From: Deinandra increscens subsp. villosa
Taxonomy: Eukaryota; Streptophyta; Magnoliopsida; Asterales; Asteraceae
Direction: 5' to 3'
Length of the DNA: 64,000 bases
Assembly (NCBI GenBank): GCA_039602395.1
Contig: JBCNJP010000017.1
Location: forward strand, 20,701,279-20,765,278
In this document: positions 1 through 12,647 of the stretch, in pieces
Layout: the number at the start of each line of letters is the position of its first letter
How positions within the stretch are numbered: the stretch's first letter is position 1
The notes under the pieces: model-generated
The model's database searches: none
Told to the model about the DNA's origin: nothing
The model's input: only the letters and a program-made list of their open reading frames with translations
Made by a program: the position numbers and the translations under genes

Positions 1-128
1 TGTAAGATGTTCTTGATTAAATAAATAAAAAGGGCATGTTTAAGTAAATTGCAACTTAAATTAGTTGTCAGGAGCATTTGGACAATCATCATGCCCCGAC
101 AAATTCCGCCGTCGGTTGGGGTGTGACA
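1..128 (+). mobile_element. 3' end of a Gypsy-type LTR (5' part outside window)
   Basis: The segment ends in GGGGTGTGACA, the same terminus as the solo LTRs ending at 31188, 37757 and 39457 and (reversed) starting at 54411. Copia-like coding remnants begin just after it, so this LTR was probably inserted into the Copia relic. The left boundary and target duplication lie outside the window and cannot be checked. Confidence 0.6.
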
Positions 129-129
129 C

Positions 130-2127
130 AATGGACCTAATCAACACTTTTTGGCCCAACTAGCAGCATGTTTATTCACGATGGAACATTACTCCAGGCC
201 TTTGGCCCATTGGTTATGCCGACCCCACTTCCTACTTACCCAAATGGTGGTCTGCTCCACCACCGTGTTCGTATCCTACCCAACAAAGGTGGCTACTTTA
301 TCAAAGTCCAATGGCCTAAGATCTTCTCGCACCCCTTCTCTACAATTCACAATCGATAATTATGTTTTTTGTTGAATTTAACACATTTGACTTTTTTGTT
401 AAGGATTTGAAGGGTGGAAAGATCCTAACAACGCATGAAAGCAAAAGCCATATCTACCCCCATCACATTCACCACTTTTGCAATCCATATCTCTCAAGCT
501 CAAGATGTTTGGCATAACCGCTTAGGACACCATGGATTTCCTGTTTGTTATTTTATTTATTCAAATATTTGATTCATTATAATAAACGTAGTCATCTTTT
601 AGTTTGTCATTCTTGTTAGATTTCCGAACATAAATGGTTTTTATTTGCTACTTCTTTGAGCACTACGTATTACCTTGTGGTATTATCAATTGTGATCATT
701 GGATTTCTCTTATCATGAGCAAAACCGGCTATAAATACTAAATTATATTAATAGATGATAAAACATAATTCACTTGGGTGTACCCTCTTAAATACAAATC
801 TAAAACTCTTGATAAATTTGTTTACTTTCACAAATACATACTCACACAATTCCATTTATATATAAAATCATCCCAATGTGATCTAGGAGGTTAATTTGAT
901 AAACTCCATTTCAAACGCTTTTCTCATTCCAAAGGCCTCCAACTTCAGTTTGCTTTACCTCGAACTTCTCAACAAAATGGAAAATTAGAGAGAATGATCT
1001 GACGACTAAATGAAATCCCACCTTACTGAAACATGGCTCACTTCCTCTAACATTTTGTGTTGAAGTTGTTCACACTGTCACCTACGTATACAACATCTTA
1101 CCTATGAAATTACTCAACCTCATATCTCCTATCGAATCTCTTTACCAACGTTAGCCTACATACGAGCATCTTCATGTGTTGGGTTTTGTGTGCTACCCAA
1201 ATCAATCATTCACCCGTCCCCACCGCTCCACATTTTATGTCTACCTTGGCTACTCATCCGACTTCCCTGGATATCGGTGTCTCGACCTATCCACTGGTAA
1301 AGTCAAGTTCTATTTTCAAGACTTTACTACTCACCCGCATCCTGACTATTCCGCACTAGACTCGAAACCTTCCCCTTTATTCTTTCATCCAACCCCCTCA
1401 TCACCTTCTAATTCAATACACACCCACTACACCCACTACAACCGAACAACCCGCATCTCCCTCTTCTACGACCCAATCCCCATATCCCATGGTCCAAACC
1501 ACCCCTCCCACCCACTTTTCTTAACTAGACCAGTCCAACCCCCCCCCCCCCCCTCTCGCAACTACTAACAAATTAACATTTTATTTCCTACTCATCATCA
1601 CCTTCACCTCTTCCTCCCCCACACACCCTATGACAACTAGATCTCAATCTAGAATTTTTAATTCCAAAACTCCCTTCACTTTACACACTACCTGTGTTAC
1701 CCGATTCCCTACCTCACATCTCCCACCTAGCCATCCTATCATATCCAAATTAGAAAGCCGCCATGACTGATGGGTATAATGTGTTAAGGGATAATAAATA
1801 TTAGGAGTTAGTACCACGTCCCCCAATGGCTCATGTTATCTGTTTTATATGGTTTTTTTATCATAAGTTTAATGCAACACAGGCCCCTCTAAAGATATAA
1901 GGCTCATATGGTCGTTAATGGTAAATATCAACATGTTGATATTGATTGTGACAAGACTTTTAGTAACCATTCGCACTTTCCTTAGCTTGGAAACTTCTCT
2001 TTCTTGGCCAATTCATTAATTGGACACCAGGATTGCTTTTCTACACAGACTTAAATGAGATTGTATACATTTTCCAACCACCCGGATTTATATATAACAA
2101 TCATCCAGATTATGTTTGTTGGTGACT
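130..2127 (+). pseudogene. Decayed Ty1/Copia polyprotein (GAG-pre-integrase, integrase, reverse transcriptase)
   Basis: Translating across frames gives Copia landmarks in the canonical order. At 370-530 there is a VEFNTFDFFVKDL-like stretch and DVWHNRLGHHG, the GAG-pre-integrase signature. At 640-1000 integrase core remnants appear (INCDHWISLIMSKTGYKY, then RTSQQNGKLERMI). At 1176-1330 the integrase tail LGYSSDFPGYRCLDLSTGKV is read. At about 1630 MTTRSQSRI precedes the reverse transcriptase. At 1755-2127 RT remnants follow (KAAMTDGYNVL, LVPRPPMAHVI, RYKAHMVVNGKYQ, then IVYIFQPPGF and PDYVCW). Many stops and frameshifts break the frame, and no protease, full RT or RNase H is visible. The order fits Copia, not Gypsy, because integrase precedes RT. 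It is an old dead insertion; neither LTR was found. Confidence 0.88.
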
Positions 2128-2877
2128 GTTTTAGTGGATGTCACGTGACATGAGTAAAATAATAATAAAACTTTTTTTATCCAAATGTAACAAACATAAC
2201 ATATGATTTTGTAGTTTAATAGGTACAATCGTGTTCAATACTTTCAGTATTTGGGTCGTTACCATTTTCTATTTATATTTTCTTTACATAACATTATAGC
2301 AATGCAATTATTTCGTTTGCACATCTTATCCTTGCGTCGTTTTTTTAACTTTTTTATTGTTGTTTTTAATTATACTTCAGAGTCTAATTTTGTGTGGTTG
2401 ACATGGTAGCCTTTAGTAGTTTTTTATACCGTTTCTTAAATGTTTTTAAATTGTTTATTTAATGTTGGTTTAGCTTTTGGTTTTCGTACCATTGTCTTTG
2501 ATATCTAATTTTTTTATCTAATTTTTTGTTGTGTTAAATTTAACACGACTTCTAATTTTTACGTTGTTAAATTGTCTTTTTATATTTTTGTTTTCTTTAT
2601 GATGTGTTTTACTAATAATTATTTGTCTATCTGCGTTATCTCAGCGACAACGCACAATTACTAAAATCTAATTAATTTATCGTTCCAAAAAAAATCTAGT
2701 TAATTTACAGATTATAAGCCAAAACATTAGTTACGGTACGGAAACTTCAAAACCGCAAAGCAAACCATAAAACAAAAAGTCAACCATGTAGCCAAACTCT
2801 TGACAAGATTAAACCAAACCGGAAGAATTCCCGCTTTGTTTGTTCTGATCATAAATTTCTTATCTGTCAAATCTACC
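2128..2877. other. AT-rich upstream region of psi-MES-A with a diverged repeat
   Basis: No coding potential is seen. About 2195-2690 resembles sequence at 23885-24060: a '...gggtcgtta' stretch, then 'ctttacataacattatag', then a 'gcgttatc..cagcgacaacg' motif followed by 'actaaaatct'. The reverse strand at 4560-4700 is also related. This is a diverged dispersed repeat, possibly Helitron-derived because of the GC-rich hairpin-like end. The proximal promoter of psi-MES-A probably lies in the last 150 bases. Confidence 0.4.
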
Positions 2878-2885
2878 TATAAATA
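2878..2885 (+). promoter_or_regulatory. TATA box of psi-MES-A
   Basis: TATAAATA lies 39 bases before the ATG at 2924, a plausible core-promoter position with a very short 5' UTR. The intact paralogue has only a weak CATAAATC-type counterpart upstream of its start. No functional evidence is available. Confidence 0.5.
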
Positions 2886-3589
2886 ACCCACAAACAACAA
2901 ACACCAATATTACAAAGGGTAACATGTGTGATCAACAATATCACTTTGTCCTGGTACATGGTGGATGCCATGGAGCTTGGTGCTGGTTCAAGCTCAAACC
3001 CCTTTTAGAAGTTGCCGGCCACCGTGTATCCGCCTTCGATCTCTCCGCCTCCGGCACCGACACAAATATCATACAACACGTCGCAACACTTTTGGACTAC
3101 ACGGAACCATTGCTACAATTCATGGCCACCATTCCGCCCGAGGAGAAGGTTGTGCTGGTTGGTCATAGCTTCGGTGGCATGAACATATCTCTTGCCATGG
3201 AAAAGTTCCCGGAAAAAGTCGTCGTTGCTGTCTTTCTCACCGCCTTCATGCCGGATTCTGAACATAAATCTTCATATGTTATAGACCAGGTAAATCATCT
3301 GTTTTCTTATATGTTCTCTGAAATAAAATGACTTGTTCTTTTTTCATATTTTAATCTTCTATTTATTAGTCTTTTTTTTTCTTGATTTTGAAGTTTAACC
3401 AAATTACTCCAGAAGAGGCTTGGATGGACACACAGTTCTTGCCGTACAGCGATGAAACTGATCCTGAAATTTCTCTGCTTTTTGGCCCCAAGTTTCTATC
3501 CTCCATGCTCTATCAACTTTGCTCCGATCAGGTTATCACCGTCAATAAGGGTCATCCCTCTAAATCATTAAAATTTTGAGAGTCATGGG

Positions 3590-4560
3590 CTAGTATAAAA
3601 AATAGCCCTACAATTATTGGTTCAGTTTTGTACCAAAACAGACATTAAAAATTCGCTGAATGGTTTCCAAAAACTGTTCGGTTATAGTTAAGGGTCGGTT
3701 CGGGTATCGGTTTTATATTTGGGATCAGATCAGTTTTGGTTAATAACCAAAATTTTAAAATTTTTAACTTCTAAATTAACATTAAAAGAAAACCTTTTAT
3801 TTAGAAAATAAAGCGAAAAGTAAAAAATCTAACACAACACAACTGCTTCTAATTTATTTACATGAAGTCATTTTTGTAATAACGTCTATGTAAATTAATA
3901 AGTTGTAAAAAGGTCGTAGCCAAATAAGGTAGTCAAGACGTTTGAATTTTCTTTTTTTTGGAAATATTGAGATATTTACTAATAAAAAGAAATAGTAAAA
4001 ATTTGATTTTAACATTTAAAAAAACAAAATAGTTGTATTGTAAACCTTTTTGATTTGTAAAAACTGTAAAATATTTTAAAAAGTTTTTGTTATTTTTTTT
4101 AAGTTCTACATTCAAATTAATCACTTTTAGTGGAAAAATAAAAAAAATAATAAAAAAGTGTCGAGTAGATTTTTTTACAAATTTTTTAACTTGCTATAAT
4201 GTAACATATTTTTTTTTTTTGATATACCAGATACGTTACATATGAAACATATCACAGAACATATTTTTTATTTTAGTTTTTGCATATTTTTTATAAAAAA
4301 AATACTTGTCTCTTTTCTGATTTTTTTTTTGAAAGGTGATAAAATTACATATAAAATCAACATAAACAAATAAAAAAACTATACATTTTTCTATGAGTTT
4401 TCAAGTGGTTTTTATTTTACCATTTTTCGAGATTATACATATCGGCATACTTAATAGCTATGCTAATATGGTATGACACTAGATGCTATTCATATTTTGA
4501 AAATATAAAGAAAGTGATTGTTGTGTACCTTGATTTCTAAAATACATAAAACAAAATAAA
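3590..4560. other. AT-rich stretch with no recognised feature
   Basis: This is low-complexity A/T-rich intronic sequence. A 'ggtcggttcgggtatcggtt' stretch near 3690 resembles the common plant 'GGTTCGGTTT' repeat also seen near 61000. No gene, RNA or element boundary could be supported. Confidence 0.4.
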
Positions 4561-5960
4561 AATTAGATATCGTGATAACACATAGGATAATGCAAGGACA
4601 CAAAACTGTTGAACTACTATAACGTTATGTAAAGAAAACGTAAATAAAAACCGAATAACGATCCAAACATATAAAGTATCGAGCGTACGACCTAAAATCT
4701 ATGTTACGCAACTGTACTCAGTGGCGGAGCTTGGGAATTTTTCTAGTGGTTACCGGAAGTTATGTTACTCAATTTTTATCCTATCATTATGTTCGAGGTA
4801 TATGTTCGGATCGACGGTTCGGATCGGTTCAAACAATACAAACGAAAAATAACGAATTCTTATTCATTAATTTAAATGACCATTCTTACAAATGAAAAAA
4901 TATGTGTTTTGTAACAAAGATAAACCTAAAATACCTATGATCATACGAGAGAAACAGTGAGTACCTGAAAAAATTATAACTCAGCTCGTCACCTTTTTGT
5001 CTTTCCCATAATAAACCTATTTAAAAAAATAAAGCAATCAATCAATAATTTTATCTAATATAAAGTTACAACATCAAAAATTACAACTTATAAGCAATCA
5101 ATCAATATGTTTATCTAATCATAAAATACATCTCATTCATCAAAATATTTATAAAACTTGAATTTAAAAAATGCATCTAAAAATCTAAAATACATCTCAT
5201 TTGTCAAGATTTAAGAAATACATCTCATTCATTAATTACTTATATATCATAAAATATAGAAACATATATACAACAAGCGCTCTAAATTAAAAGAACATAT
5301 AAAAAATTAACTAATATATAATAACACTATCAAGAGAAAAATATTATGAATAAAAATAAGATTAATTCATTTTAAACAAGTAAAATGATTAAAAGTGTCG
5401 CAGGAATGTAACAAAAAAATAAAAAGTTTGAGAGAAGAAATTAATATAAATATAAAACATTTAAATTTGAATTGAATGTTCTGACACATTTAACCCCACT
5501 AGCTGTACCTATATTACTTGATTTCTTTTTCACCACTTTCTAAACATACATGTCTTCTTCTTCTTCTCCACTGTTAAACACAGTCGCCGAATATAACCAT
5601 CACGATTTTGCTTTTGTTTCTTTACTTTTCTTTTTCTTTTTCCTTTTCAGTGGTGACCGATTCAATATATATAAAAAATTTTAGTGAATTACACGTATCA
5701 TCAGAGACTTCTAAACGAAAAAACGGTAGTGACCGGGGTCACCGCCGACATCAAGTAAGATCCGCCCCTGACTATACTTATAAATACCACATTCGAGCTC
5801 GAACAATTTTCCTTTTTCCTCCTATTTTCCAGATGAACGAATTTAGCAAGGGAGTTTGTGGTATTATAATTACAGTCGGCTAACATAGATTTTAGGTCGT
5901 ACACTCGATACTTTAAGTGTTTGGTCGTTACTCATTGTTGAATTGCGTCTAGAAGATTGG
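4560..5960. repeat. Inverted-repeat element disrupted by a hAT insertion
   Basis: Sequence at about 4670-4710 (aaagtatcgagcgtacgac, then ctaaaatctatgtta) is the reverse complement of about 5882-5925 (taacatagattttaggtcg, then tacactcgatacttt). The pair brackets the hAT element at 4719-5770. A related single copy lies at 23900-24050 and a diverged one at 2200-2690. It is either a foldback element or two opposed copies of a dispersed repeat; the outer ends are unclear. Confidence 0.5.
4719..5770. mobile_element. Non-autonomous hAT element (1052 bp)
   Basis: The left end CAGTGGCGGAGCTT and right end GATCCGCCCCTG are imperfect terminal inverted repeats of the plant hAT type. The flanks are ACTGTACT (4711-4718) and ACTATACT (5771-5778), an 8-bp target duplication with one mismatch, as expected for hAT. 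No transposase is encoded. It shares its ends with the younger-looking copy at 24310-25206. Confidence 0.85.
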
Positions 5961-6156
5961 CGTTTTTAGATAAAAATTTAATTAAAAAGTGTTTTTTTTT
6001 TAAAAAAAAATCACATAATTAAAAAAAAAGTGTTCTAGAAAGCTATTATAACGATTAGAGGTATAGTGTTTTCCCAAAATAAAAATTTGTTAGAAAGTGT
6101 TTTTTGTGAAAAAAGAATTTGGATATAGACTTTTTGATGGATGTAGAATAACTCAA

Positions 6157-6159
<3 letters not shown>

Positions 6160-6190
<31 letters not shown>

Positions 6191-6191
6191 A

Positions 6192-6271
<80 letters not shown>
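6160..6271. repeat. (CT)n followed by (TA)n microsatellite
   Basis: About 50 bases of CT repeats run directly into about 60 bases of TA. The short open frames across it are low-complexity artefacts. It is the left flank of the TA-tract element at 6272. Confidence 0.95.
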
Positions 6272-6274
<3 letters not shown>

Positions 6275-6940
6275 GAAGGAACCATTATTAACTCACTCTT
6301 AAAGAGATAACAAAATAACCAATTTCAGCCACAAGATGCATGACACTTGTCCAATGAGTACTTTTACCTGGAAGGGTATAGATGTCATTTTACCCAACAA
6401 AAAAAACACCCTCCCATTTTTAAAAAGTCTATAACTTTTTCATATTTTGTTGGTTTTTTATTAAAATTATACCATTAAACTCGTCGCATTTTTGCCTTTA
6501 ATTCAGTTGTGGTCCCGACTTTTTTTTACATTTTTTTCTAAACGTCTGTACTGACATGTAATGTTACAAAAAGTAGCACTGATGCCTTTTCTGGGTAGCA
6601 CCGGTGCCTTTTTTCTGTAGCATTGATGTTAATACGGATGTTTGAAAAAAAAACCTTCGAAAAAAGTCGGGACCACATCTGAATTAAAGATAAAAAAGCG
6701 ATGAGTCCAATAGTATAATTTTTATAAAAACCGACTTCGGATAAAAAAGTTATAGGCGTTTTAAAAATGAGGGGGTATTTTTTCTTTTGGGTAAAATACC
6801 CTTATACCCTTTCTGTTAAAAAGAAAACGAAAAAAAAGAGTGCCACGTGTCACTCATCCATAGCACCTGTATTTTCATCAAGCCACTAGGATGTGGTTAT
6901 TTGGTTATCTCTTTAAGAGTGGGTTATTAATAGTTCTCAT

Positions 6941-6943
<3 letters not shown>
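6272..6943. mobile_element. TA-tract element, family M4 (copy a)
   Basis: A 672-bp non-coding unit lies exactly between two (TA)n tracts. The left end (GGGGAAGGAACCATTATTAA, then CTCACTCTTAAAGAGATAAC) is a rough inverted repeat of the right end (GTTATCTCTTTAAGAGTGGG, then TTATTAATAGTTCTCATCCC). A second copy ends at 23033. It carries short palindromes such as GCACCGGTGC. Non-autonomous and without coding capacity; its terminal design resembles rice Micron elements. Confidence 0.75.
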
Positions 6944-7028
<85 letters not shown>

Positions 7029-7030
<2 letters not shown>

Positions 7031-7192
7031 AGAGGATCATTTGAGAACCAATTTGGTTTCAGAACTAAAAAGAACTAATTTGAGCCACATGATTATTACA
7101 TGTATCCCCCCTCCCATGAATTGTAATGGTCTCCCCCTGAAATTTGTGGTTGAGATTTAGTTCTCAAAATAAAAAGTTATCATTTGAACCTA

Positions 7193-7196
<4 letters not shown>
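7029..7196. mobile_element. TA-tract element, family M1 (copy a)
   Basis: A 168-bp unit between (TA)n tracts starts GGAGAGGATCATTTGAGAAC and ends CATTTGAACCTAACCC. The family has subterminal repeats of GTTCTCA/TGAGAAC and a C- or G-run in the middle. There is no coding capacity. Confidence 0.85.
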
Positions 7197-7244
<48 letters not shown>

Positions 7245-7247
<3 letters not shown>

Positions 7248-7410
7248 AGAGGATCATTTGAGAACTAATTGGTTTTGAGAACCATTCTAAGCCACCAGTT
7301 TATATATAAGGAACCCCCCCCCCCCCCTCGTGAATTATAGTGGTTCCCACATGAAATTAGTGGTTGAGATTTGGTTCTTAAAATAAAAAGTTCTCATTTG
7401 AGTCTAACCT
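7245..7410. mobile_element. TA-tract element, family M1 (copy b)
   Basis: Same orientation as the copy just before it, separated from it by 48 bases of pure TA. It starts GGGAGAGGATCATTTGAGAA, ends TTGAGTCTAACCT, and has a C-run near 7314-7327. Confidence 0.85.
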
Positions 7411-7422
7411 TATATATATATA

Positions 7423-10400
7423 CTAGTAGGGTACCCGCGCGTTGCGGCGGGCAATAGTTTATAGCGCGTTATTTATCTTCTCTTAGAGCGTTCCATGGCG
7501 ACAACAATTTATAATGTAACATTCATTTTTGTTAGCGTGATGCAGTGATAAAATGCATAACTAATTACATTTGTTCGTGTGATGTTAGTTTTTTCATCCG
7601 TAGCTTCGGTGTAATCTACGTATATCATGAGCCATACATATATCAATTAAATAATTACATGAGTAACTCATCCGCATGTTGTGACGGGCGTACCCGTTTT
7701 TTGTTATGCATTCAATAACCAAGGTTAATAACCAAAGTAGTTAATCTCACAAGCATAATGTCAAGGTTCCATAAACATTTTAAGATTTTATTAGGATTTG
7801 TTGTGGTTTTCTAATCAATAAGAAAAGCTGAATTGATCACAAACCCTTCATGGTCTTCAGCCTCTTACAAGGAACAATAAGCATATTGTAGCAAGCAATT
7901 TGCTACAACAAACCACATCCAAATTCCAAGCCAACATTACACATTAGATTTGGATCTAATCCCTCCCAACCCTTAGACATGATATAAAAGAGAGAACTTC
8001 TAGTCCTACTTGGAGTACTAATACATTAATTAGAAATGGTGTCTGGACCTCACATACATCTCTTTTGGCAATGCTATTTAAGTTCTTTCTCATAATAAAA
8101 TCTTAAGATATCAGTCTATGATTTTATTCTACCTACTAATAGTAATGTTGCTAGCAGAAATAATTATAAGTCCATATACTTTTGATCTTTGACTAAATAG
8201 TTACAAAGTTTTAATCTTTGACTAATTTTATCTTAAGATATGGCTCTAAAGTCTAAACCCTTGTAAGACCATTTTATGGTCATGTCAAAACTAATAAGGA
8301 ATTATTGCAATTCCATATATACCACACAAAAAACATATTACTTATTCATTAGCATAAAAAAGAGGGGCACAATTTATTCATCAGCCTCAAAACATATTTT
8401 ATGAATACTTTCTGACAAACTACAAATATGAAATAGTATTAAAAGCAAACTAAATTTGAAAGAAAAAAATTAAAAAATAAACTATCCATCAGCCTCAAAA
8501 TTGATTGACAGTTGGAAGATAAAACATCAAATCTTAAAAGTGGGAGTAGTACCTAATGTCAAACTGCTTGAATGTCAACCTGCTATCACCAATCTTGTGA
8601 CTTGTGACCAATCTTACACGGCCCACCTCTCACAGTTGGTTTGTTGATCTTTGGGTCACCTTTCTAGTTACAGTGGGAACAAAAGATATATAAAGGGAGA
8701 TTTAGCAATATTTGAGTGTTACCATAGAAACCGGATTGGAAAAAAAAAAGATAAAGGGATAAGTTTACAAGTGTTGCATAATACTGTAACAAAAAAAACA
8801 ACACGTTAGCTTTATCAATTTTCCATTTGGTGACCCTTGACGTCATTGCATAAACCAATATCACACAACCTGCAATTGTTGGATTCATATAAATAAATCA
8901 GTATCATTGCAAAAATAAATACCCTTATATGTCCAATAATCAACTAACTCGAAAATGACAAATACACCGTAGAGGAACAAAGTTGAGAAAATATACACAT
9001 TTCATTTCTTTAATCTAAAAGAAACGCTTAGGTATAAAATATTAAATCATTGCGGCTGACGCATCCTTTTGTTTACCTAGGATCGTTTTGACATTACAAT
9101 TTTTTTAACAATAAAAAACCCCTACACAATCGCCTCAAAATTCCTTTCCTAATCTGCACCCAGGGAATAACAAGAGCTTGTACAACCATAATGCCTTTAG
9201 TTTTTTTAAGAGAGACCTCCCTCGTGTCTTCATCCTCCTTCAATTCTTCTTCTTCTAACATTTGTTAATCAAAACAATAAAAGGATCAGTTAAGTCAGAG
9301 TGCAAAAAATAAACATCATCAGATGGTGCTGTTACATGTTCAGATTTGCACACACATACACAAACATTTTAGGGCATACAGATCATTTAAAGTACATGAG
9401 AACATTAATGGGCAGAATACAAGTAAACAAACAATACCAGAACACTTTAGTTTTCTTATGGATCAATTGACATTAATGGACCGACACTTTCCTCCAGCAC
9501 CATATGCAGATCATATTCACCCAAATCAGTTTTAAGCTCCCATCCCCCAAGTAGATTGTTTGACCAATTCACACCCAAAGTTCCACACAAAAACAAAAAG
9601 ACCCAGCTCACATTTTAAACTCTCCTAAAAGCGGCCGGATATACCCCACAGACCAGCCCCAAACCCTTCCTTAAATGTCATTTCATGGATAAACTTAGAC
9701 CCATCTTTGCCTCAACCATACTCGTTAACATAAAAGAAAAAAAAAACGCAGCATAAGCACCCACTTGCCTACCTCTATTTATGAAATTTGCATCCTTCGG
9801 TTCTGTAAAAATGGAAGACTGTGTCTACATAGATAGTCATATATCTCAAAGGATTGATGACCACATCCTCCATTTGGCAGCTTTCCTAACCCTTCTTTAA
9901 ATGAAACATCAGGATTGATGAGTGCCTCTTATGTTAAAGTTCCTTCACGCTTTCTTTTGCTAGAAGGGTTAAAATAAATATACAAATTATATTAGTAAAG
10001 ATGTTGTACTAATGCCCGAATTTAATAAAAGAACACCAACACCTGTTTCCAACTGGGTGTTAATCCACAAGATTCTTAAAGTAAAGTGCAAGTTGACTTA
10101 CCAACTGGGTGCTTATCCACAGATGCATCTACACGAATTCTTTCATTTTTTCAAAGTAGTGACCAGAAATAAGACCTGATAAATAATCAAAGAACAATTA
10201 GCTATCAAATGTTTATATATTAATTGGGTAAAATAAATAAATTAAAACATAAAACATGCTCGAATGGGCCAAAAGTTACCAAATGTTTATTTTTTATGCA
10301 TACAAAACAACCTTCTAAACTTATCCAAAGAGAATACTGAAGGCGATTAGCAATGTGATTATCACTAATTGCCATTTTATAACCATTTTTGCCTTTACTT

Positions 10401-11664
10401 TCTTCATCCCTTGCTGACAGCCCACCACGGACCCAAGAAAAGTAAACAGAACAAGAAAAGACTTTGAACACCAAAACAACTTATGATAGGACCCAACTAA
10501 AAGTTACAAAGAAATTTGAGCAAAAGTTCAATAAAACAACAATAAATGAAGAATATAACAATGGACCCATTTTGATACTTTTTTTTGCTTTTTCTTTCTT
10601 TTTTTCTAAAACTGCCCATTGCAGCCTACAGAAGCTTACTGTCATTTTTGTTTTGCATATAAGAAAAAAAAATCAAATGGATGAAAGGATAACAAAGAAC
10701 TCACCATCGTTTGTTCTTCTGCCTGCAGAACCAAAGCAATCATTTGTTCTTCTGCCCAGATGGATAAAAGCAACTTCTGGTTATTATTACAAAAAAATTG
10801 AGGAATTGTAGCTGATGTGATGCTTGTAACTGCTAAATGAAAACCAAAAATTTTAGGTTAAAACCAAATAACTCACAGAATAACTGGAACACATGCTTGC
10901 AGCTGATGTGATTCTTGTAACTGCTAAATCAAAACCAAATTTTTTTATAAACCCAAATTATTTACAGTGCAAAATCAAAACGAAAGTGCAAAAATCAAAA
11001 CGAAAGTGCAAAAATCAAAACAAAAATTACCTAAAATTCACAGTCGGTGTTCTAATCTGAAGATGTGAAAATTGATAGGGCGATACCTGCATTTTAGATA
11101 CGAAACCATAAAACTCCAAATAAAACGTGAACTTAGCAAGAACATAAATTGAAATGAAGGATGTTTGACAAACCATGCTTGATGATTTCGCAGAAGAAAA
11201 ACCCTAAAATTTGGGTTTTCGAATCGGTAATGTAGCGATGGAACTTGAGGGTTTTGAGGCGGAAGAAAGAGAAACGAACAGTGTGTTTGATGTGCGATAA
11301 TAGAGAGAAGGAACGATATGCAGATTACAAATGCGTGCTTTCGATGTTGTATTCAAATTTCAAATCTCTTTCACCGCCCAATTTCTTTCACTTCTTTGAG
11401 ATTTCATTTTTTGCATTAGGTCAGAAAGGAGTGTACGATTACCAGCTTTATTACCTTTCATTTGATTTTGAAAAAGATTTTGTAAATGGAATGTATAATC
11501 TGGTTCCTTTAGTTACGTTTTATGCTTTATCATGTTGTACATTATGCTGCTTTTTCTTGTACCTCTTAAGAGATTCAATATTGTGCATAAAGTATTTGTA
11601 CATTGTGCATTAAAACTTGATTTTTCAACCACTTGATTTTCTCTCTCATATATGTATAATAAGA
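7423..11664 (-). mobile_element. Helitron 1 (non-autonomous, minus orientation)
   Basis: On the minus strand the element ends in a GC hairpin (stem CCCGC/GCGGG around 7434-7451) followed by CTAG at 7423-7426, the Helitron 3' signature. The base before is A. The candidate 5' TC end is at 11664, followed by T, giving the A/T insertion site expected for Helitrons; the right end is less certain. No Rep/helicase sequence is seen in the 4.2 kb. It holds short direct repeats at 10810-10930 and a 19-bp x3 tandem repeat near 10974-11030. The GC-richer, transcript-like 11160-11330 may be a captured fragment that I could not identify. Confidence 0.6.
7450..11160. other. Interior of Helitron 1, no gene recognised
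   Basis: The region is AT-rich with only short open frames lacking recognisable domains. Small stretches of more balanced composition (8500-8900, 9150-9300, 9780-9920) could be captured exon scraps, but none translates into a family I know. Confidence 0.4.
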
Positions 11665-11666
11665 TA

Positions 11667-11705
<39 letters not shown>

Positions 11706-11709
<4 letters not shown>

Positions 11710-11892
11710 GAGGTTCATTGTAGACACTTTCGCATGTGAAATGGCTCCTTTTCACATGTGAAATTTTCTGAATAATGAGAAAAAGGAAAAAAAGAAAAAA
11801 ACAAATTAATCACAACCATTAGATCAAGAGATCTAATGGTGAAAAAAGGTGTCTACATGTCTACACTTATGAGGGTGTCTACAATGAACTTT

Positions 11893-11896
<4 letters not shown>
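11706..11896. mobile_element. TA-tract element, family M2 (copy a)
   Basis: A 191-bp unit starts GGGTGAGGTTCATTGTAGAC and ends GTCTACAATGAACTTTTCAC, a clear inverted repeat, between (TA)n tracts. It contains two TTC(A/G)CATGTGAAA palindromes and AGATCAAGAGATCT. Non-coding. Another full copy lies at 49473-49704. Confidence 0.85.
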
Positions 11897-11946
<50 letters not shown>

Positions 11947-11949
<3 letters not shown>

Positions 11950-12604
11950 GAAGGATCCTGCGAAAACACCATTTTTTTGTGAGAACTGCGTAAACAAATC
12001 TTAAAACCTACATAACTTTTTCATACATTAATATATTTTTTTTAAATTTGCACCAAAAGTCTTAAAATTATATTATCTTTAATCCTATAAAAGTTTTAAA
12101 AAACTTAACGCTTTTTTTATTTTTTTAAATATTTTTTGTGTGGTGCACATGTGCATCACAAAAAAAAACTCATACTTTTAGTATGAGTTAATATATTTTT
12201 TTTCTTAGTCGCACCATATGTCATATATTTTCATCATTTTTTTTGCGTTTTTATTGAATGATGCACATGTGCATCATACTAAAAAAAAACGCTCATACAT
12301 GTGATATACATTAATAGTTTAAAAAGAAATTGCACCCTAAATCTTATAATTGTGTTATCTTAAGATTTAAAGAAAAAAATAGCATTTTATAACTTTTTTT
12401 AATTATATGATGCACATGTGCATCACACGGGAAAAAAAACGTTCAGTTTTTTTTTTAATATTTTGCTCCAGATTTAAAGATAACGTAATTCTAAGACTTT
12501 TGGCGCAAATTTTATGAAAAGTCGTTAACGTATGAAAAAGTTACGTGAGTTTTAATATGTGTTTTCGCAGTTTTCATAAAAAAATGTGTTTTCGCAGGAT
12601 CCTA

Positions 12605-12608
<4 letters not shown>
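11947..12608. mobile_element. TA-tract element, family M3 (copy a)
   Basis: A 662-bp unit starts GGGGAAGGATCCTGCGAAAA and ends TTTTCGCAGGATCCTAACCC between (TA)n tracts. It contains three copies of the palindrome TGCACATGTGCA (about 12144, 12251 and 12413) and alternating near-repeats of 'cttaaaattat..tatctttaa'. No coding capacity. Confidence 0.85.

Positions 12609-12644
<36 letters not shown>

Positions 12645-12647
<3 letters not shown>

Noticed and set aside
1644..1826. Minus-strand ORF at 1644-1826
   Set aside because: It is antisense to the Copia reverse-transcriptase start, which is recognisable on plus.
6055..7160. Open frames rich in YIYIYI or SLSLSL (also near 14000, 18200, 50700, 55400, 60000)
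   Set aside because: They are translations of (TA)n, (CT)n and (GA)n microsatellites and have no coding meaning.
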